Part shown: piece by piece, positions 53,546 to 62,621 of the stretch
Layout of the letters: every line of letters starts with the position of its first letter
Position numbering within the stretch: the stretch's first letter is position 1
Assembly (NCBI GenBank): GCA_027923505.1
Contig: BROI01000016.1
Coordinates: 496,001 to 560,000 of the forward strand
Origin: Mayamaea pseudoterrestris
Taxonomy: Eukaryota; Bacillariophyta; Bacillariophyceae; Sellaphorales; Sellaphoraceae
DNA: 64,000 bases
Reading direction: 5' to 3'
The notes under the pieces: generated by a model
Database searches by the model: none
What the model saw: only the letters and a program-made list of their open reading frames with translations
What the model was told of the DNA's origin: nothing
Position numbers and translations under genes: made by a program

Positions 53546-55243
53546 ATGACGAAAGAGAGAGACGCTGTAGCCGATACCAACGGCAGCAGCAGCAAACAAG
53601 ACACGCTACACCAAACCATTTGCTCGATTCGCTCCAGCATGGAAGAAACTCACGATTCCGGCATCAATCACTCGCTCCAGTGGCGACTCGACGCGCTCGC
53701 CTGCATGCAGCGCATGGTTTCCGAAAATCATCAAGCCTTTGCCACTGCCTTAAAGCAAGACTTGGGCAAGCTGGAGGCGGAAGCGTACGCAACGGAGATT
53801 TTGCTCGTGCAATCCGAGATTGCACTCTTTCAAAAGCATCTGGCAACGTGGCTGACACCAACGCAAGTGCCGTCGCCCATGGCGTGTCTGCCGGCGCGTT
53901 CGCACGTGGAATACAAGCCACTATCAAGTCCAGGCGTCTTGGTGCTGGGTCCGTTCAACTATCCGTTATTGCTGTGTTTGCAGCCAGTGATTGGATCACT
54001 GGCGGCGGGCAATCCGACGCTGCTGAAACCGTCGGAACTGTGTCCGGCGACGAGCCAATTGCTGCAATCGCTGATTAGTCAGTATTTTGACAAGGGCGTC
54101 TTACAGTGTTTGACAGGCGGCGTGGTTACGGCGCAGGCGCTGCTGCAGCACTCGTGGGGAAAAATATTCTTTACGGGCAGCACGCGCGTGGGACGCATCG
54201 TCGCGAAGGCGGCGGCCGCAACACTGACGCCCGTCGTCTTGGAGCTGGGCGGCAAGTGTCCCGCTGTTGTGGACGAAACCTGTCACAAGCGTCACTTGAA
54301 TCAAGTGGCGCATCGCATTGTCTGGGCCAAGACGATGAACGCTGGTCAAACGTGCGCGTCGGTCGACTACTTGCTCGTGCACGAGTCGCATCTACAGCAA
54401 TTGTGCGAGTATCTAGTGCAAGCCTTACAAACACAGTTTGGACCAAGTGCGACGGAGCTGGGGCGAATTGTTTCGGTGGAGCATGCCGCGCGACTACACT
54501 CCATGATACTCGAGGTGGAAGAAATGATTGCCAACGAAAAGAGGTCGAGTACGGCCAGCAGCTGCAAGATTTTGACGGGCGGCTCGCACAAGAACCGGGT
54601 GAATGATCGCTTAATATTTCCAACGCTCATTGTGAATCCGCCCAAGTCGTGTCGCTTGATGGAGGATGAAGTCTTTGGACCAGTCTTGCCCATTTTCTCC
54701 TTTTCAAGTCGATCCGATGCAATCCACTTTGTCAAGCAAATTCCACTCACGCCGCTCTGCAAGTACATTTTTACAAGCCGCAGTAGCGTTTACGACGACT
54801 ATAATGTCAAGATTCCTTCGGGCAGCGCCATGCGCAACGATTGTTTAATTTCCCTACTGTCGCATGCATTGCCCTTTGGCGGTCTCGGCACGTCGGGGCA
54901 TGGCAACTACCACGGCAAGTACTCGCTGGAAACCTTTTCACACAAATTTGCCAGCATGCATCGCCCGCTCGGCGTTGGCTTGGATTGGGGCAATGTGCGG
55001 TGTCATCCCTTTGTGGGGCAGCCCGTCAAGGAGTTGTTGCTGCGGCGCATGATTACAGACATGCCGTACGTGCCAGTGCTGCTGACGAAGCGCAACGTGG
55101 TGCTGGGCGCAATGGTGGTGGTGGCAGCGTCCTGTTGCATGGCGCCGCAATATAGTGGCCTTGCGCGGAGCAATGACTTGCTGCGAACGTCTGCGGATCT
55201 ACTGGAGCATGCCGCCAAGTGGGTGCGCGGTCAGATTGAGTAA
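53546..55243 (+). CDS. Class 3 (fatty) aldehyde dehydrogenase with C-terminal membrane anchor
   Basis: Oxidises fatty or aromatic aldehydes to acids with NAD(P)+. 565 residues, no intron seen. Family motifs: GPFNYPLLL, NPTLLKPSE, FTGSTRVG (NAD-binding turn), VVLELGGKCP (Glu233, general base), NAGQTCAS (Cys270, nucleophile), EVFGPVLPI, and ALPFGGLGTSGHGNYHGKYS near the C-terminus. The N-terminal 30 residues are polar without a signal peptide. A hydrophobic segment at about 520-537 (NVVLGAMVVVAASCCMAP) fits the tail anchor that ALDH3A2-type enzymes use in ER or peroxisome membranes. The length is about 60 residues more than soluble ALDH3, consistent with the anchor. Confidence 0.92.
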   Translation: MTKERDAVADTNGSSSKQDTLHQTICSIRSSMEETHDSGINHSLQWRLDALACMQRMVSENHQAFATALKQDLGKLEAEAYATEILLVQSEIALFQKHLATWLTPTQVPSPMACLPARSHVEYKPLSSPGVLVLGPFNYPLLLCLQPVIGSLAAGNPTLLKPSELCPATSQLLQSLISQYFDKGVLQCLTGGVVTAQALLQHSWGKIFFTGSTRVGRIVAKAAAATLTPVVLELGGKCPAVVDETCHKRHLNQVAHRIVWAKTMNAGQTCASVDYLLVHESHLQQLCEYLVQALQTQFGPSATELGRIVSVEHAARLHSMILEVEEMIANEKRSSTASSCKILTGGSHKNRVNDRLIFPTLIVNPPKSCRLMEDEVFGPVLPIFSFSSRSDAIHFVKQIPLTPLCKYIFTSRSSVYDDYNVKIPSGSAMRNDCLISLLSHALPFGGLGTSGHGNYHGKYSLETFSHKFASMHRPLGVGLDWGNVRCHPFVGQPVKELLLRRMITDMPYVPVLLTKRNVVLGAMVVVAASCCMAPQYSGLARSNDLLRTSADLLEHAAKWVRGQIE

Positions 55244-55536
55244 GTCTATGGTTGAGTATAACTGTATATATAACAAAAGTTTACCAAACTGATCATGGGG
55301 TCTTGCAGAATACGATGTTGCAAGAGCTAGGTAGGCGCATACTAAGGGATGGGGCGGGTCGCCGAAACCTATCCCTACACGACATCAACGAGTACCGCGG
55401 TTCTTAAATATCCAACACCACAGCGCACTTCCACGATGCGAAGCGTTACCTCAAAGCGCGGCGGTAAAACCGCTCATAAATTTGCATCCCATTCTATCTA
55501 CCTTACGGAACATTATACTCCTTGCAAAGACTAACA
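55244..55536. other. Intergenic region, nothing recognised
   Basis: 293 bp between the ALDH stop and the next start. No motif or gene recognised. Confidence 0.4.
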
Positions 55537-57349
55537 ATGAACACGGTAGGAGAAGAGATGAAGAAGATCTACCGCAAGTTGTCGGGTGTCATTTCAAGTC
55601 TTCAAAACAGAGGCAACGCGGATACAGAGGTCGCCTCCCTTGAACAAGTGCGGAATGACTTGTTTCGTCTCGAGGAAAACATATGGAACGTAAAGCAGCA
55701 GGATGAGATAGACAAATGTCTTTACTGTCTTAAATGCGGCATCAAAACCCCTTTTGAGTTTGGTGAGTTTGCGCCACTATTAGCTGAGGAATATGATGTG
55801 GACTTGGAGCTACATTCGCAGCAGATGGTTTTTTTCTCGCGCGATTCTTCCGCTCTAGATAAATTCATCGAAACATTGATGTTACCGGCATATTCATGCA
55901 ACATCAAATCTCTCCGGTTCGATATTCAGGACGCTGCTTCCATGGGTGGTACACCCAGTTCGCTGGCAAAGGTCGACACAATTTGTTACACACGCTTGCT
56001 TGCAGTTGCGGCACAAGTCGGGCAACATCTTGTATCTCTTTCGAAACTGGAAACACTGAGTCTCTTTATTGACGATTCATTGATTCCGCATGCGGCGATG
56101 GTTTTTGCTCCCATGATTATTGCGTGTCGTAAAGTGAAGCGTCTGTTTATTAAAATACACCAGATCAACCAGGAATTTCTACCGGTACTTAAATCATACG
56201 TGCAGACGCTTCAAGGTCTCGAGGAATTTTATATAGATTGCGGGACAGCAGACGCAAAGGCGGCAATCCTTGCACTGCTTCATCCCCTTGGGACTTCACT
56301 GTCCCTCCGGATCTTTCATGTCACTGCAATGGAGGTGACACCGTGTGTCGCCTTGGCGCTTGAAAACGTGCTGCTCCACCCCACAATGGAATTTGCAGAG
56401 CTCGACTTTTTAGATATTGCTTCTAATGAAGCGTTCGACATAATTATTCGCGCTTTAGGCCAAGCAACGCTGAAGCAACTGTATGCATTTGGTTGGTCGT
56501 ATCCGGAACAGAAAGGGGTGCAGGTGGCACAAGCACTGGTCGCTTCAAAGATTGTAAAATTGTGTTTTGACCACCATTGCAACACTGTCGCGTACTATGA
56601 CGCTCTTGGTCGGAGTTTTGCTGCCGAGTCGGAGAGTGGCTGCGTGAAACTTGGCTTCGATACAGACACTAATAATATGGCGACGTTTTTTCAATATGCA
56701 GATGGCTTTACCTTTCATACCCTTTGTCTTGAGTTCCGAAGCATTGAAACGTGGAACGAGGCGTTTACCACCTCTTTTGCGCATTACATCGCCAATAATG
56801 AGCATTTGCGACAACTAATATTGGACTGTTATAACGGGTTTCGGTACGGTCACATGCTGGTTTCGGCGCCGCTGCTAGGGGCATTTGGGAAGGGCCAGGG
56901 AAGCCTGGACTCCATTCACATTGTATCGCATGACGAGGAGCCGACTGGGATGGATTGGGCTCTAACTCTACAAAAGCATGTCGCCTCAAACCTGAATGGC
57001 AATCGCCGACGCTCGCGCGCATTGTTTGAGTTTGCTTTTCAACACCAGACTGAAAGCATTGGGCAAGCGGCTTTTTCAAAAGCATTGTCAAGAGTGAACG
57101 CGAGTGCTCGATTTGCGTTTCTGTCCGACAATGAATTTTGCTGCCGCAACGTACTTCTTCGAGATCCTCAAGAGGCCCAAGAGGCGACAACTTGCGTTTC
57201 TGTCGGGCAACGAGTTTTGCTGCCGCAAGGTGCTTCTTCGGGATCCTCAAGAGGCCGAAGACGAGGCAACTTTAGACACTGGTTTGCAAAACAGAAAGTG
57301 CCAATGGACTGATGATGCGGAAATGGAAGATGGTCATGATGGTGTTTAA
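55537..57349 (+). CDS. Unrecognised intracellular protein; 3' end with a duplication-derived intron
   Basis: No family recognised. The protein begins with a Lys-rich helix, has a CLYCLKC pair near residue 63, and continues with many leucine-spaced strands and helices (LKQLYAF, LRQLILDC) that recall degenerate LRRs of the F-box type, but no F-box is visible. No signal peptide or span. The preferred model joins 55537-57150 to 57230-57349 (577 residues), removing 79 nt (GTACTT to CGCAAG) and ending in an acidic tail, CQWTDDAEMEDGHD. Read straight through, the frame ends at 57312 with 591 residues and a basic tail containing SSRGRRRG. The 79 nt are one unit of a tandem duplication (see the repeat entry), and only removal restores the frame used before the duplication. 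Confidence 0.7.
57112..57269. repeat. 79-bp exonic tandem duplication
   Basis: Units at 57112-57190 and 57191-57269, about 85% identical. The unit is 26 codons plus one base, so reading through shifts the frame. Unit 1 carries CGCAAC|GTACTT and unit 2 CGCAAG|GTGCTT at the same place. Unit 1 offers a donor (GT) and unit 2 an acceptor (AG), giving a predicted intron of exactly one unit length, 57151-57229. Confidence 0.85.
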
Positions 57350-57591
57350 TTGCGTAAGCGTATGCCGCCCAATGGATGCGCGGTCGAATTCTACCGGATT
57401 GAGACAGTGGTATATGTGATGACTGTTTCTATAATGTGAACGGAGCTGATTAAAAAATAAATATATATATTTGCCGACCTGTGACTAGAATGTAACATCA
57501 GCCGGCTATTGGCGATCCACAATCATGAGCGAGAATCGATGCGCGCACTACAAGTGGCCGACATAGGACATTGACCTTTCCTCATTACATG

Positions 57592-58380
57592 TTACTTGGT
57601 CCGAAACACTTGACACATGTACAATCGCCCATCCTTCCCACGCGCCTTGCCAATCCCCACTTGCTCAAACTGCCCCAGTATGTTGTTGTAGCTCGAACTA
57701 CCCACCTGCGTCATGATGGCGTGGTGCATTTCCTCCATGCTCACGCCGCTCTGCACGTTTTCGGCCACGCTCGTTTGCGCCTGCAGTTTCACGTGCAGTT
57801 CGGCGGCGCATGACACCGAGTGCACCACGACGAGCTCGCGCGCCAAGTTGGTGGCGTGCGTCTGCGCAATCTTGTCTAAAAAGGTGGTGCGCGTCAATGG
57901 AGGTAGGTTGTGGAGGGCACGTTCCTTGTTGAGCAGGTCGTGAGAGCGAGGCTTGTGGCTGCTGTCGCGTCGTTTGCTGTCGCGTCGCTGGCTGCTGCGA
58001 AATCGAGGACTGGTATTCGTCAGCGAAGGAATACTTCCTTCGAACGAAAGTGAGCTGCTATTGTTCAATGATAGAAAACTGGCATCATTTTTGATAGGTG
58101 ATTGACTGGTAGATACTCTTCGATGCTGCGGCGGAGCTAATGAAGCACTCTGGCGTCTCCTCGACTTTTCTCCGAGTCTTGAGCTTGAGGATTCATGTAG
58201 CTTGTCACTGCGACGATGACGATGTTGGCCCGAGCTTGTGCCTCGCAGTGAGCGAGTTTTTGTGCCTTTACTTGGCGATCTGTCACGTCCTCGCCGGGAA
58301 GAGTTTTCCTTGCCACCACTGCTGCTTCTGCCTCGCAGTGGAGACGAATGGCGGGGATCCTGATCAACGTGAGTTCCCAT
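57592..58380 (-). CDS. CAP-domain (SCP/PR-1) protein with disordered basic N-terminus
   Basis: 262 residues, no intron seen. Residues 1-145 are disordered and rich in Arg, Ser and Lys with SR-like and RRDS stretches. The CAP domain follows (about 146-262): LLNKERALHNLPPLTR, HATNLARE, the ENVQSG motif that carries the Glu of the CAP cavity, NNILGQFEQVGIGKA and a closing YMCQVFR strand. CAP proteins are normally secreted and disulfide-bonded; this one lacks a signal peptide and has few Cys, so it is probably intracellular. The second CAP His (HS in VVVHSVS) appears to be present. Function unknown; sterol or lipid binding is a family possibility. Confidence 0.8.
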   Translation of the reverse strand: MGTHVDQDPRHSSPLRGRSSSGGKENSSRRGRDRSPSKGTKTRSLRGTSSGQHRHRRSDKLHESSSSRLGEKSRRRQSASLAPPQHRRVSTSQSPIKNDASFLSLNNSSSLSFEGSIPSLTNTSPRFRSSQRRDSKRRDSSHKPRSHDLLNKERALHNLPPLTRTTFLDKIAQTHATNLARELVVVHSVSCAAELHVKLQAQTSVAENVQSGVSMEEMHHAIMTQVGSSSYNNILGQFEQVGIGKARGKDGRLYMCQVFRTK

Positions 58381-58500
58381 GGTCTATTGTTTAATATGAG
58401 ACGGCTATGATACTGTAAAAGTTAACGCTTGGTATAGAATGGCCGGTGCATTGGACGGGCCAAACGTCCTTGGCCAGTGAGATGCTCGGTCTTGGTCGCG

Positions 58501-58722
58501 ATGATGCTTGCGGTCATTTTCGCAAGTTTCGTGGGACTGATAAATGACTATGACAAAATCGGAGTCTACTCGGAGTACAGCTGGAAATACAACATGTCGC
58601 ACCGATTCATGAACGCGTCAGCTCGTGACAGCAACGATCTTCTTTCGAATTCAGTTCGCATTCGCACCAAGTCTCGGAACATTGTCCTTCACAAACCTTG
58701 CCCAAAGGCCACGAAGCAATAG
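58501..58722 (+). CDS. Possible small secreted or membrane peptide
   Basis: 73-codon frame with a hydrophobic start (MMLAVIFASFVGLI) followed by a polar, Tyr/Lys/Arg-rich body with two N-glycosylation sequons (NMS and NAS). It lies in the 378-bp divergent spacer between the CAP gene and the P-loop kinase, so it could equally be leader sequence of the kinase, whose ATG is 37 bp further on. Not recognised; weakly supported. Confidence 0.25.
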   Translation: MMLAVIFASFVGLINDYDKIGVYSEYSWKYNMSHRFMNASARDSNDLLSNSVRIRTKSRNIVLHKPCPKATKQ

Positions 58723-58758
58723 AACTAATACAATACATTCAATCAACGCCTTTATACT

Positions 58759-59637
58759 ATGTTTACTCACAAGATTCCATCATGCGGCTCGCTGCCGCAG
58801 CAACAGATTGGCTGCGACACGCTCGAGCCAGCGCAAGCCGACAATTCCACCATGCGCATCACCTACCACCTCTTGGCCCTAAACGCCATGAGCGCGTTGC
58901 AGCAATCACACAAGGACCGCATTTGGATCGCCGTCTGCGGCGGCCCCGGCGCCGGCAAGACGACACTGGCCGTGGCCGTGGCAAACCAAATCAACCAGCT
59001 ATCCCACAACGCGACCAAAGCCGTGAGCATTTCCATGGACGGCTACCACTACACGCGCGCGCAAATGCGTGCACTTGGCTACGACATGAAGCGGCGCGGC
59101 GCGCCGTGGACCTTTGACGCGGAGCGCTTGGCCAAGGATTTGGCGCTGGCGCGCGACAATCGCCACTTGTGTCTATCTCTGCCCGGTTACTCGCGCGAAG
59201 TTTCCGATCCAGTCGAGCGCATGGTGCAGCTGCAGGAGAGTCATCAAATTGTACTCGTGGAAGGCAACTACGTGTTGCTCGGCAAGCTGTGGGAGGAGTG
59301 TCACGGCATGAATGGCGTGGTTGACGATTGCTTACTGAAAATGCCATACGAATACGACGGTCCTCGCTTCATTCAACAAGAAGTGACGCGGTGGAAACCA
59401 GTCACCGATGGCTTCGACTACAGTTGGTTCGTTCATCCGTGCGACGGCTACAACGAGCAGCGCCGTCGACTCATTCAACGTGCGTTGCGAACGTGGAACG
59501 ATGAAAAAACTGCCTATTGGGGCGGCGAAACAAGTTTGGAGGCTGCCACGACGCGAGTCGATTACAACGATTACAAGAATGCAGCCTTGGTGGACTGCTG
59601 TCGCAAGCATGCCGATATTGTCATACCTAGCGTGTAG
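58759..59637 (+). CDS. P-loop kinase of the uridine kinase/phosphoribulokinase superfamily (Yfh7/FrlD-like)
   Basis: 292 residues, no intron seen. Walker A GGPGAGKTT is at 61-69. The substrate-side aspartate motif SMDGYHYTR (Asp94) and the following RRGAPWTFDAERL segment are typical of the family branch that includes yeast Yfh7 and bacterial or plant fructokinase-like and pantothenate-kinase-like members. VLVEGNYVLL is the Walker-B-like strand, and RxRVDYN-type sequence near the end (TTRVDYNDYKNA) matches the nucleotide-base loop. The natural substrate is unknown and should not be called uridine on this evidence. The N-terminal 30 residues are polar. It is convergent with the SDR gene (125 bp between stops). 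Confidence 0.85.
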   Translation: MFTHKIPSCGSLPQQQIGCDTLEPAQADNSTMRITYHLLALNAMSALQQSHKDRIWIAVCGGPGAGKTTLAVAVANQINQLSHNATKAVSISMDGYHYTRAQMRALGYDMKRRGAPWTFDAERLAKDLALARDNRHLCLSLPGYSREVSDPVERMVQLQESHQIVLVEGNYVLLGKLWEECHGMNGVVDDCLLKMPYEYDGPRFIQQEVTRWKPVTDGFDYSWFVHPCDGYNEQRRRLIQRALRTWNDEKTAYWGGETSLEAATTRVDYNDYKNAALVDCCRKHADIVIPSV

Positions 59638-59762
59638 CTGCTAACGTTTATAGCGATAGGTTGTATAATATGATTACGTTGTAATTTGTTGTGGTAGCGT
59701 TGTTGACTCGAACAGTTGTTGTTCGCATTATATCATCATATCCATTGCCCTTGATAACAATT

Positions 59763-61073
59763 CTACTCATTCGGCGCCGGCGGCCTCCCCGACGCCATGA
59801 GCCAAAACGGCAGCTTCCAGTCTGGAATCAGCCACGTCGGAACCCTTTGTCGCATCTTATCGTCAAACGCATAGGCGGGCAGCAAAAACTGGAGCGACCT
59901 TATGCTGACTGGTTCCTTGCCATTAATGTCAACAAATTTGTACTCTCGCGCCAGTTCGGCCACCACTTGGACGGTTCCCGCCTTGGCCATGTTGTTGGCG
60001 TCTGTTGCCACGGCAATTATGGCGCGACCCGTCAGTCGCGGCGACTCGGCGTTTTCAAGGGGAATACCGACGAGCTGGTCCCACTCGCCCGAAATCACAC
60101 TCTGTTGGGTGCGCTCCGTGTTTACAACGCCCGGCCAAAAACTCACGACGCAAACGTTGGTTTCGTCCATGCCGAGTTCCACAGCCATGTCCTTGGCCAT
60201 GCGGTCGACGGCCGCCTTGCCGACGCCATAGGGTACGTTGAAGGTGTACGACAAGCCGCCGAAGCTGGAAACCATGGCCACCAACGGACGCGCCAAGTGC
60301 TTGTGACGACGACGACGACTAGCCTTGAGCAGCAGCGGCATGGCTAGACTCGTCGCAACAAAATGTGACCGCAGTCCCACCGTATGCAGCGTGTCCCAGG
60401 CTTGTATGGCACCGTCTTGGTAAAATTTGGATTGCAGCACACTGACGCCACCCGACGGAAGCCGAAAGGCGTTGTTCACTAATATATCCAAACGGCCGTA
60501 CTCTATTTGGATACGTTGCATAAGCGCCTTCACTTGGGCATCGTCGGCGTGGTTGCAGTAGACGGCAACGCCAAAACCTCCAGCAGCCGTCACTTGGTCG
60601 GCCGTTTCGTCAATGGTGCCTGGACCTCCCGTTTCGTTCGTGGAAACATAAATGTCGAATGATGATGATGTATTGCGAGTAGTAGTATTGCAAGTAGTAG
60701 CATTGCGTGATGACGTTCCAGTCACGTAGACGATTGCTCCGTGGCTTCCAAGCTCTACTGCAATGCCTTTTCCGATCCCTCGACTGGCGCCAGTGACGAG
60801 ACACACGCAGTCCTGCAGTAGACGGCGGTCATTGATGTTATTGTATGTTTCAATGTTCAATAATGATGCATGATGATGTTTTGTTCTGGTGTTTGCCAGT
60901 GAAGCGACAAAGGCAGCCGCTGGAAGCAAGCATGCAGCCAAAATAATGACAATGAGTATTCCCATGGTGACAAAAGTGGCCGTCGAAGTCGGAATGTTGT
61001 GTTGTCGCAGTGAATCACGGAACGACGAGTTTAATGCCGCGTCTTTGCGATCTTGGGGCAAGCTGGAGTACAA
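59763..61073 (-). CDS. Short-chain dehydrogenase/reductase, DHRS1-like
   Basis: NAD(P)-dependent oxidoreductase of 436 residues if begun at 61073. Rossmann motif TGASRGIG is at 94-101, LVNNA at 198-202, and the catalytic Ser-Tyr-Lys as Ser269/270 and YGVGK (Tyr282, Lys286); AVYCNHADD resembles the DHRS1 branch. A poly-Thr/Asn insert sits at 122-140. A second in-frame Met at 60965 would start exactly at the hydrophobic segment MGILIVIILAACLLPAAAFV; its cut AAA|FVAS (Phe at +1) would be a plastid-type signal, while the longer form would be a membrane protein. The two starts predict different locations. Divergent from the gene at 61374. Confidence 0.85.
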   Translation of the reverse strand: MYSSLPQDRKDAALNSSFRDSLRQHNIPTSTATFVTMGILIVIILAACLLPAAAFVASLANTRTKHHHASLLNIETYNNINDRRLLQDCVCLVTGASRGIGKGIAVELGSHGAIVYVTGTSSRNATTCNTTTRNTSSSFDIYVSTNETGGPGTIDETADQVTAAGGFGVAVYCNHADDAQVKALMQRIQIEYGRLDILVNNAFRLPSGGVSVLQSKFYQDGAIQAWDTLHTVGLRSHFVATSLAMPLLLKASRRRRHKHLARPLVAMVSSFGGLSYTFNVPYGVGKAAVDRMAKDMAVELGMDETNVCVVSFWPGVVNTERTQQSVISGEWDQLVGIPLENAESPRLTGRAIIAVATDANNMAKAGTVQVVAELAREYKFVDINGKEPVSIRSLQFLLPAYAFDDKMRQRVPTWLIPDWKLPFWLMASGRPPAPNE

Positions 61074-61373
61074 AACTCCGTCGTCCGTCAGTTTGGTTGT
61101 GCACTTACTTATGCCTATTGGTGCACTGATGAGTCATTATGAGAAATTGAGCACAAGATTACTCAGCAAGTAATACGTCAGATCGGCGCATGAATCTGCA
61201 AGGTTCAGACCAGGCACTCGGATGCGCGAACTTGTGACGTACGATGAGATGTCGTACTGCTATTGCGAGTCGCGGCGCGGTGGCTCGCCGCGCACACAAG
61301 TTCTTTCAAAATACGGGAAGAAGCAAGCAAGCACTCCAACAGCTCCATTGTCAAGCACCAGTACGTATTCACA
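61074..61373. promoter_or_regulatory. Divergent promoter region, SDR / Ala-rich protein
   Basis: 300 bp between two outward-facing starts. TGACGTACG near 61227 and TACGTCAG at 61175-61182 contain the core ACGT of bZIP-type sites, which is suggestive only. Confidence 0.35.
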
Positions 61374-62621
61374 ATGAAAAACTCTTTTCCTATCACCATG
61401 TTGTTCGCCGTTGCGTCGTCGCAGATTCATGCGACTAGCGTCGGCGTGCTGCTGCAAGGTGCGCCTTGGTGCGAGCATTCGTTGGCGATTTCAACGCACC
61501 GTTGCCAACGAACTCGCATGTTCGACGAGTCGTCCGTTTCGAAGCAGTCGCCGACACAAACCAATGTGTTACAATGCGAGCTCTCGTCGCAACATGTCAA
61601 GCTTGCCAAGAGCTTGTCGGAGGATCGTCCAAACGTTTGTGCGACGAACTTCCTTTTCGCCGAATCAGCGAGCGACATTATTCATCACCACCACCTTGAC
61701 ACCGTTATTCCATTACATGACGTCGTGACATTCTTCGTCGACCATGACTTTGCAAACGAGGCGGCGGTTGTGACCATTCAAGTCCAACAGGTTAGTCATA
61801 GACATGATGAAGAACATGTTCAGGAGGCGATTGATGATGACGGAATTTGCCAGGCGCTCTTTGACTACTGCAACGCCGTCGTGCACGATCAAGCCAGCGC
61901 CCAGACTCGAGAGCGTTCCATCAAGAGTCGCGCTCATGACGCTTTTTCGACAATGGCGGCTAATGACGATGCTGCTGCCATGAGTCCAAGTTATGGTTAT
62001 TTCGAGGCCATGAACGCCAATGAGCTCGGCGAAACTGCCGACACTACGGACAAGGCGGGTATTGCGGAAACTGCTGCTGCTGGTATTGCTGGTATTGCTG
62101 CTGCTGCAGAGGCCAAACCTGCATCTGTTAATGAGTTTACCAACATTGGCGAACGTTTCATGGTAGAGCCAATGAACCTGGCTGCTCCGGCAACTGCCAC
62201 TGCTGCTGCTGCACCACCTGCTGCAAGTCAAGCAGATACCGAATTTGTCACGGAGCTAAGAGGCGCAAATGTTTTTCCAAGTCAAGCCACGGGAAGCGGC
62301 TCGGAGATTGACATTCCGTCGAGTGGATTCCGGCTAGGAAAAGTGTTGCAAATCTCAAATGTCGATCCGAAAACCAAAATGCTTATTGTTGCCATGAAAC
62401 GTATCTTTCGCGGCCAAGTCACTATTAAACGAGAGCATGATTGGAGCGACTGGAGCGTTTCCATTCAGTTTTGGAGCTTTTTGACTCCTCAACTGACTGC
62501 CAATGTGAAGAGAGAGCCTGATGGTGGCATTGGAGGTCATTTCAAGCTGGGCCGATTTGGTAGCAAGAAGAAATTGCCGTCTGGCCAGGACGAGAGAAAG
62601 TCATTGACGTTGGAAGCATGA
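61374..62621 (+). CDS. Unrecognised secreted protein with Ala/Gly-Ile-Ala repeats
   Basis: 415 residues, no intron seen. Residues 1-19 form a signal peptide (ITMLFAVASSQIHA), and the start at 61374 was chosen to place it at the N-terminus. The first half has scattered Cys (CEHSL, HRCQRT, LQCELSS, NVCATNF, GICQALFDYCNAV). The middle (about 225-285) is low-complexity with GIAGIAAAAEA-like and Ala/Pro/Thr runs from GCT-repeat DNA (about 62070-62225). The final 110 residues are more ordered, with two basic/aromatic strands (WSDWSVSIQFWSF) and a Lys-rich end. No catalytic motif or known domain. Extracellular or vacuolar location is inferred from the signal. Confidence 0.6.
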   Translation: MKNSFPITMLFAVASSQIHATSVGVLLQGAPWCEHSLAISTHRCQRTRMFDESSVSKQSPTQTNVLQCELSSQHVKLAKSLSEDRPNVCATNFLFAESASDIIHHHHLDTVIPLHDVVTFFVDHDFANEAAVVTIQVQQVSHRHDEEHVQEAIDDDGICQALFDYCNAVVHDQASAQTRERSIKSRAHDAFSTMAANDDAAAMSPSYGYFEAMNANELGETADTTDKAGIAETAAAGIAGIAAAAEAKPASVNEFTNIGERFMVEPMNLAAPATATAAAAPPAASQADTEFVTELRGANVFPSQATGSGSEIDIPSSGFRLGKVLQISNVDPKTKMLIVAMKRIFRGQVTIKREHDWSDWSVSIQFWSFLTPQLTANVKREPDGGIGGHFKLGRFGSKKKLPSGQDERKSLTLEA

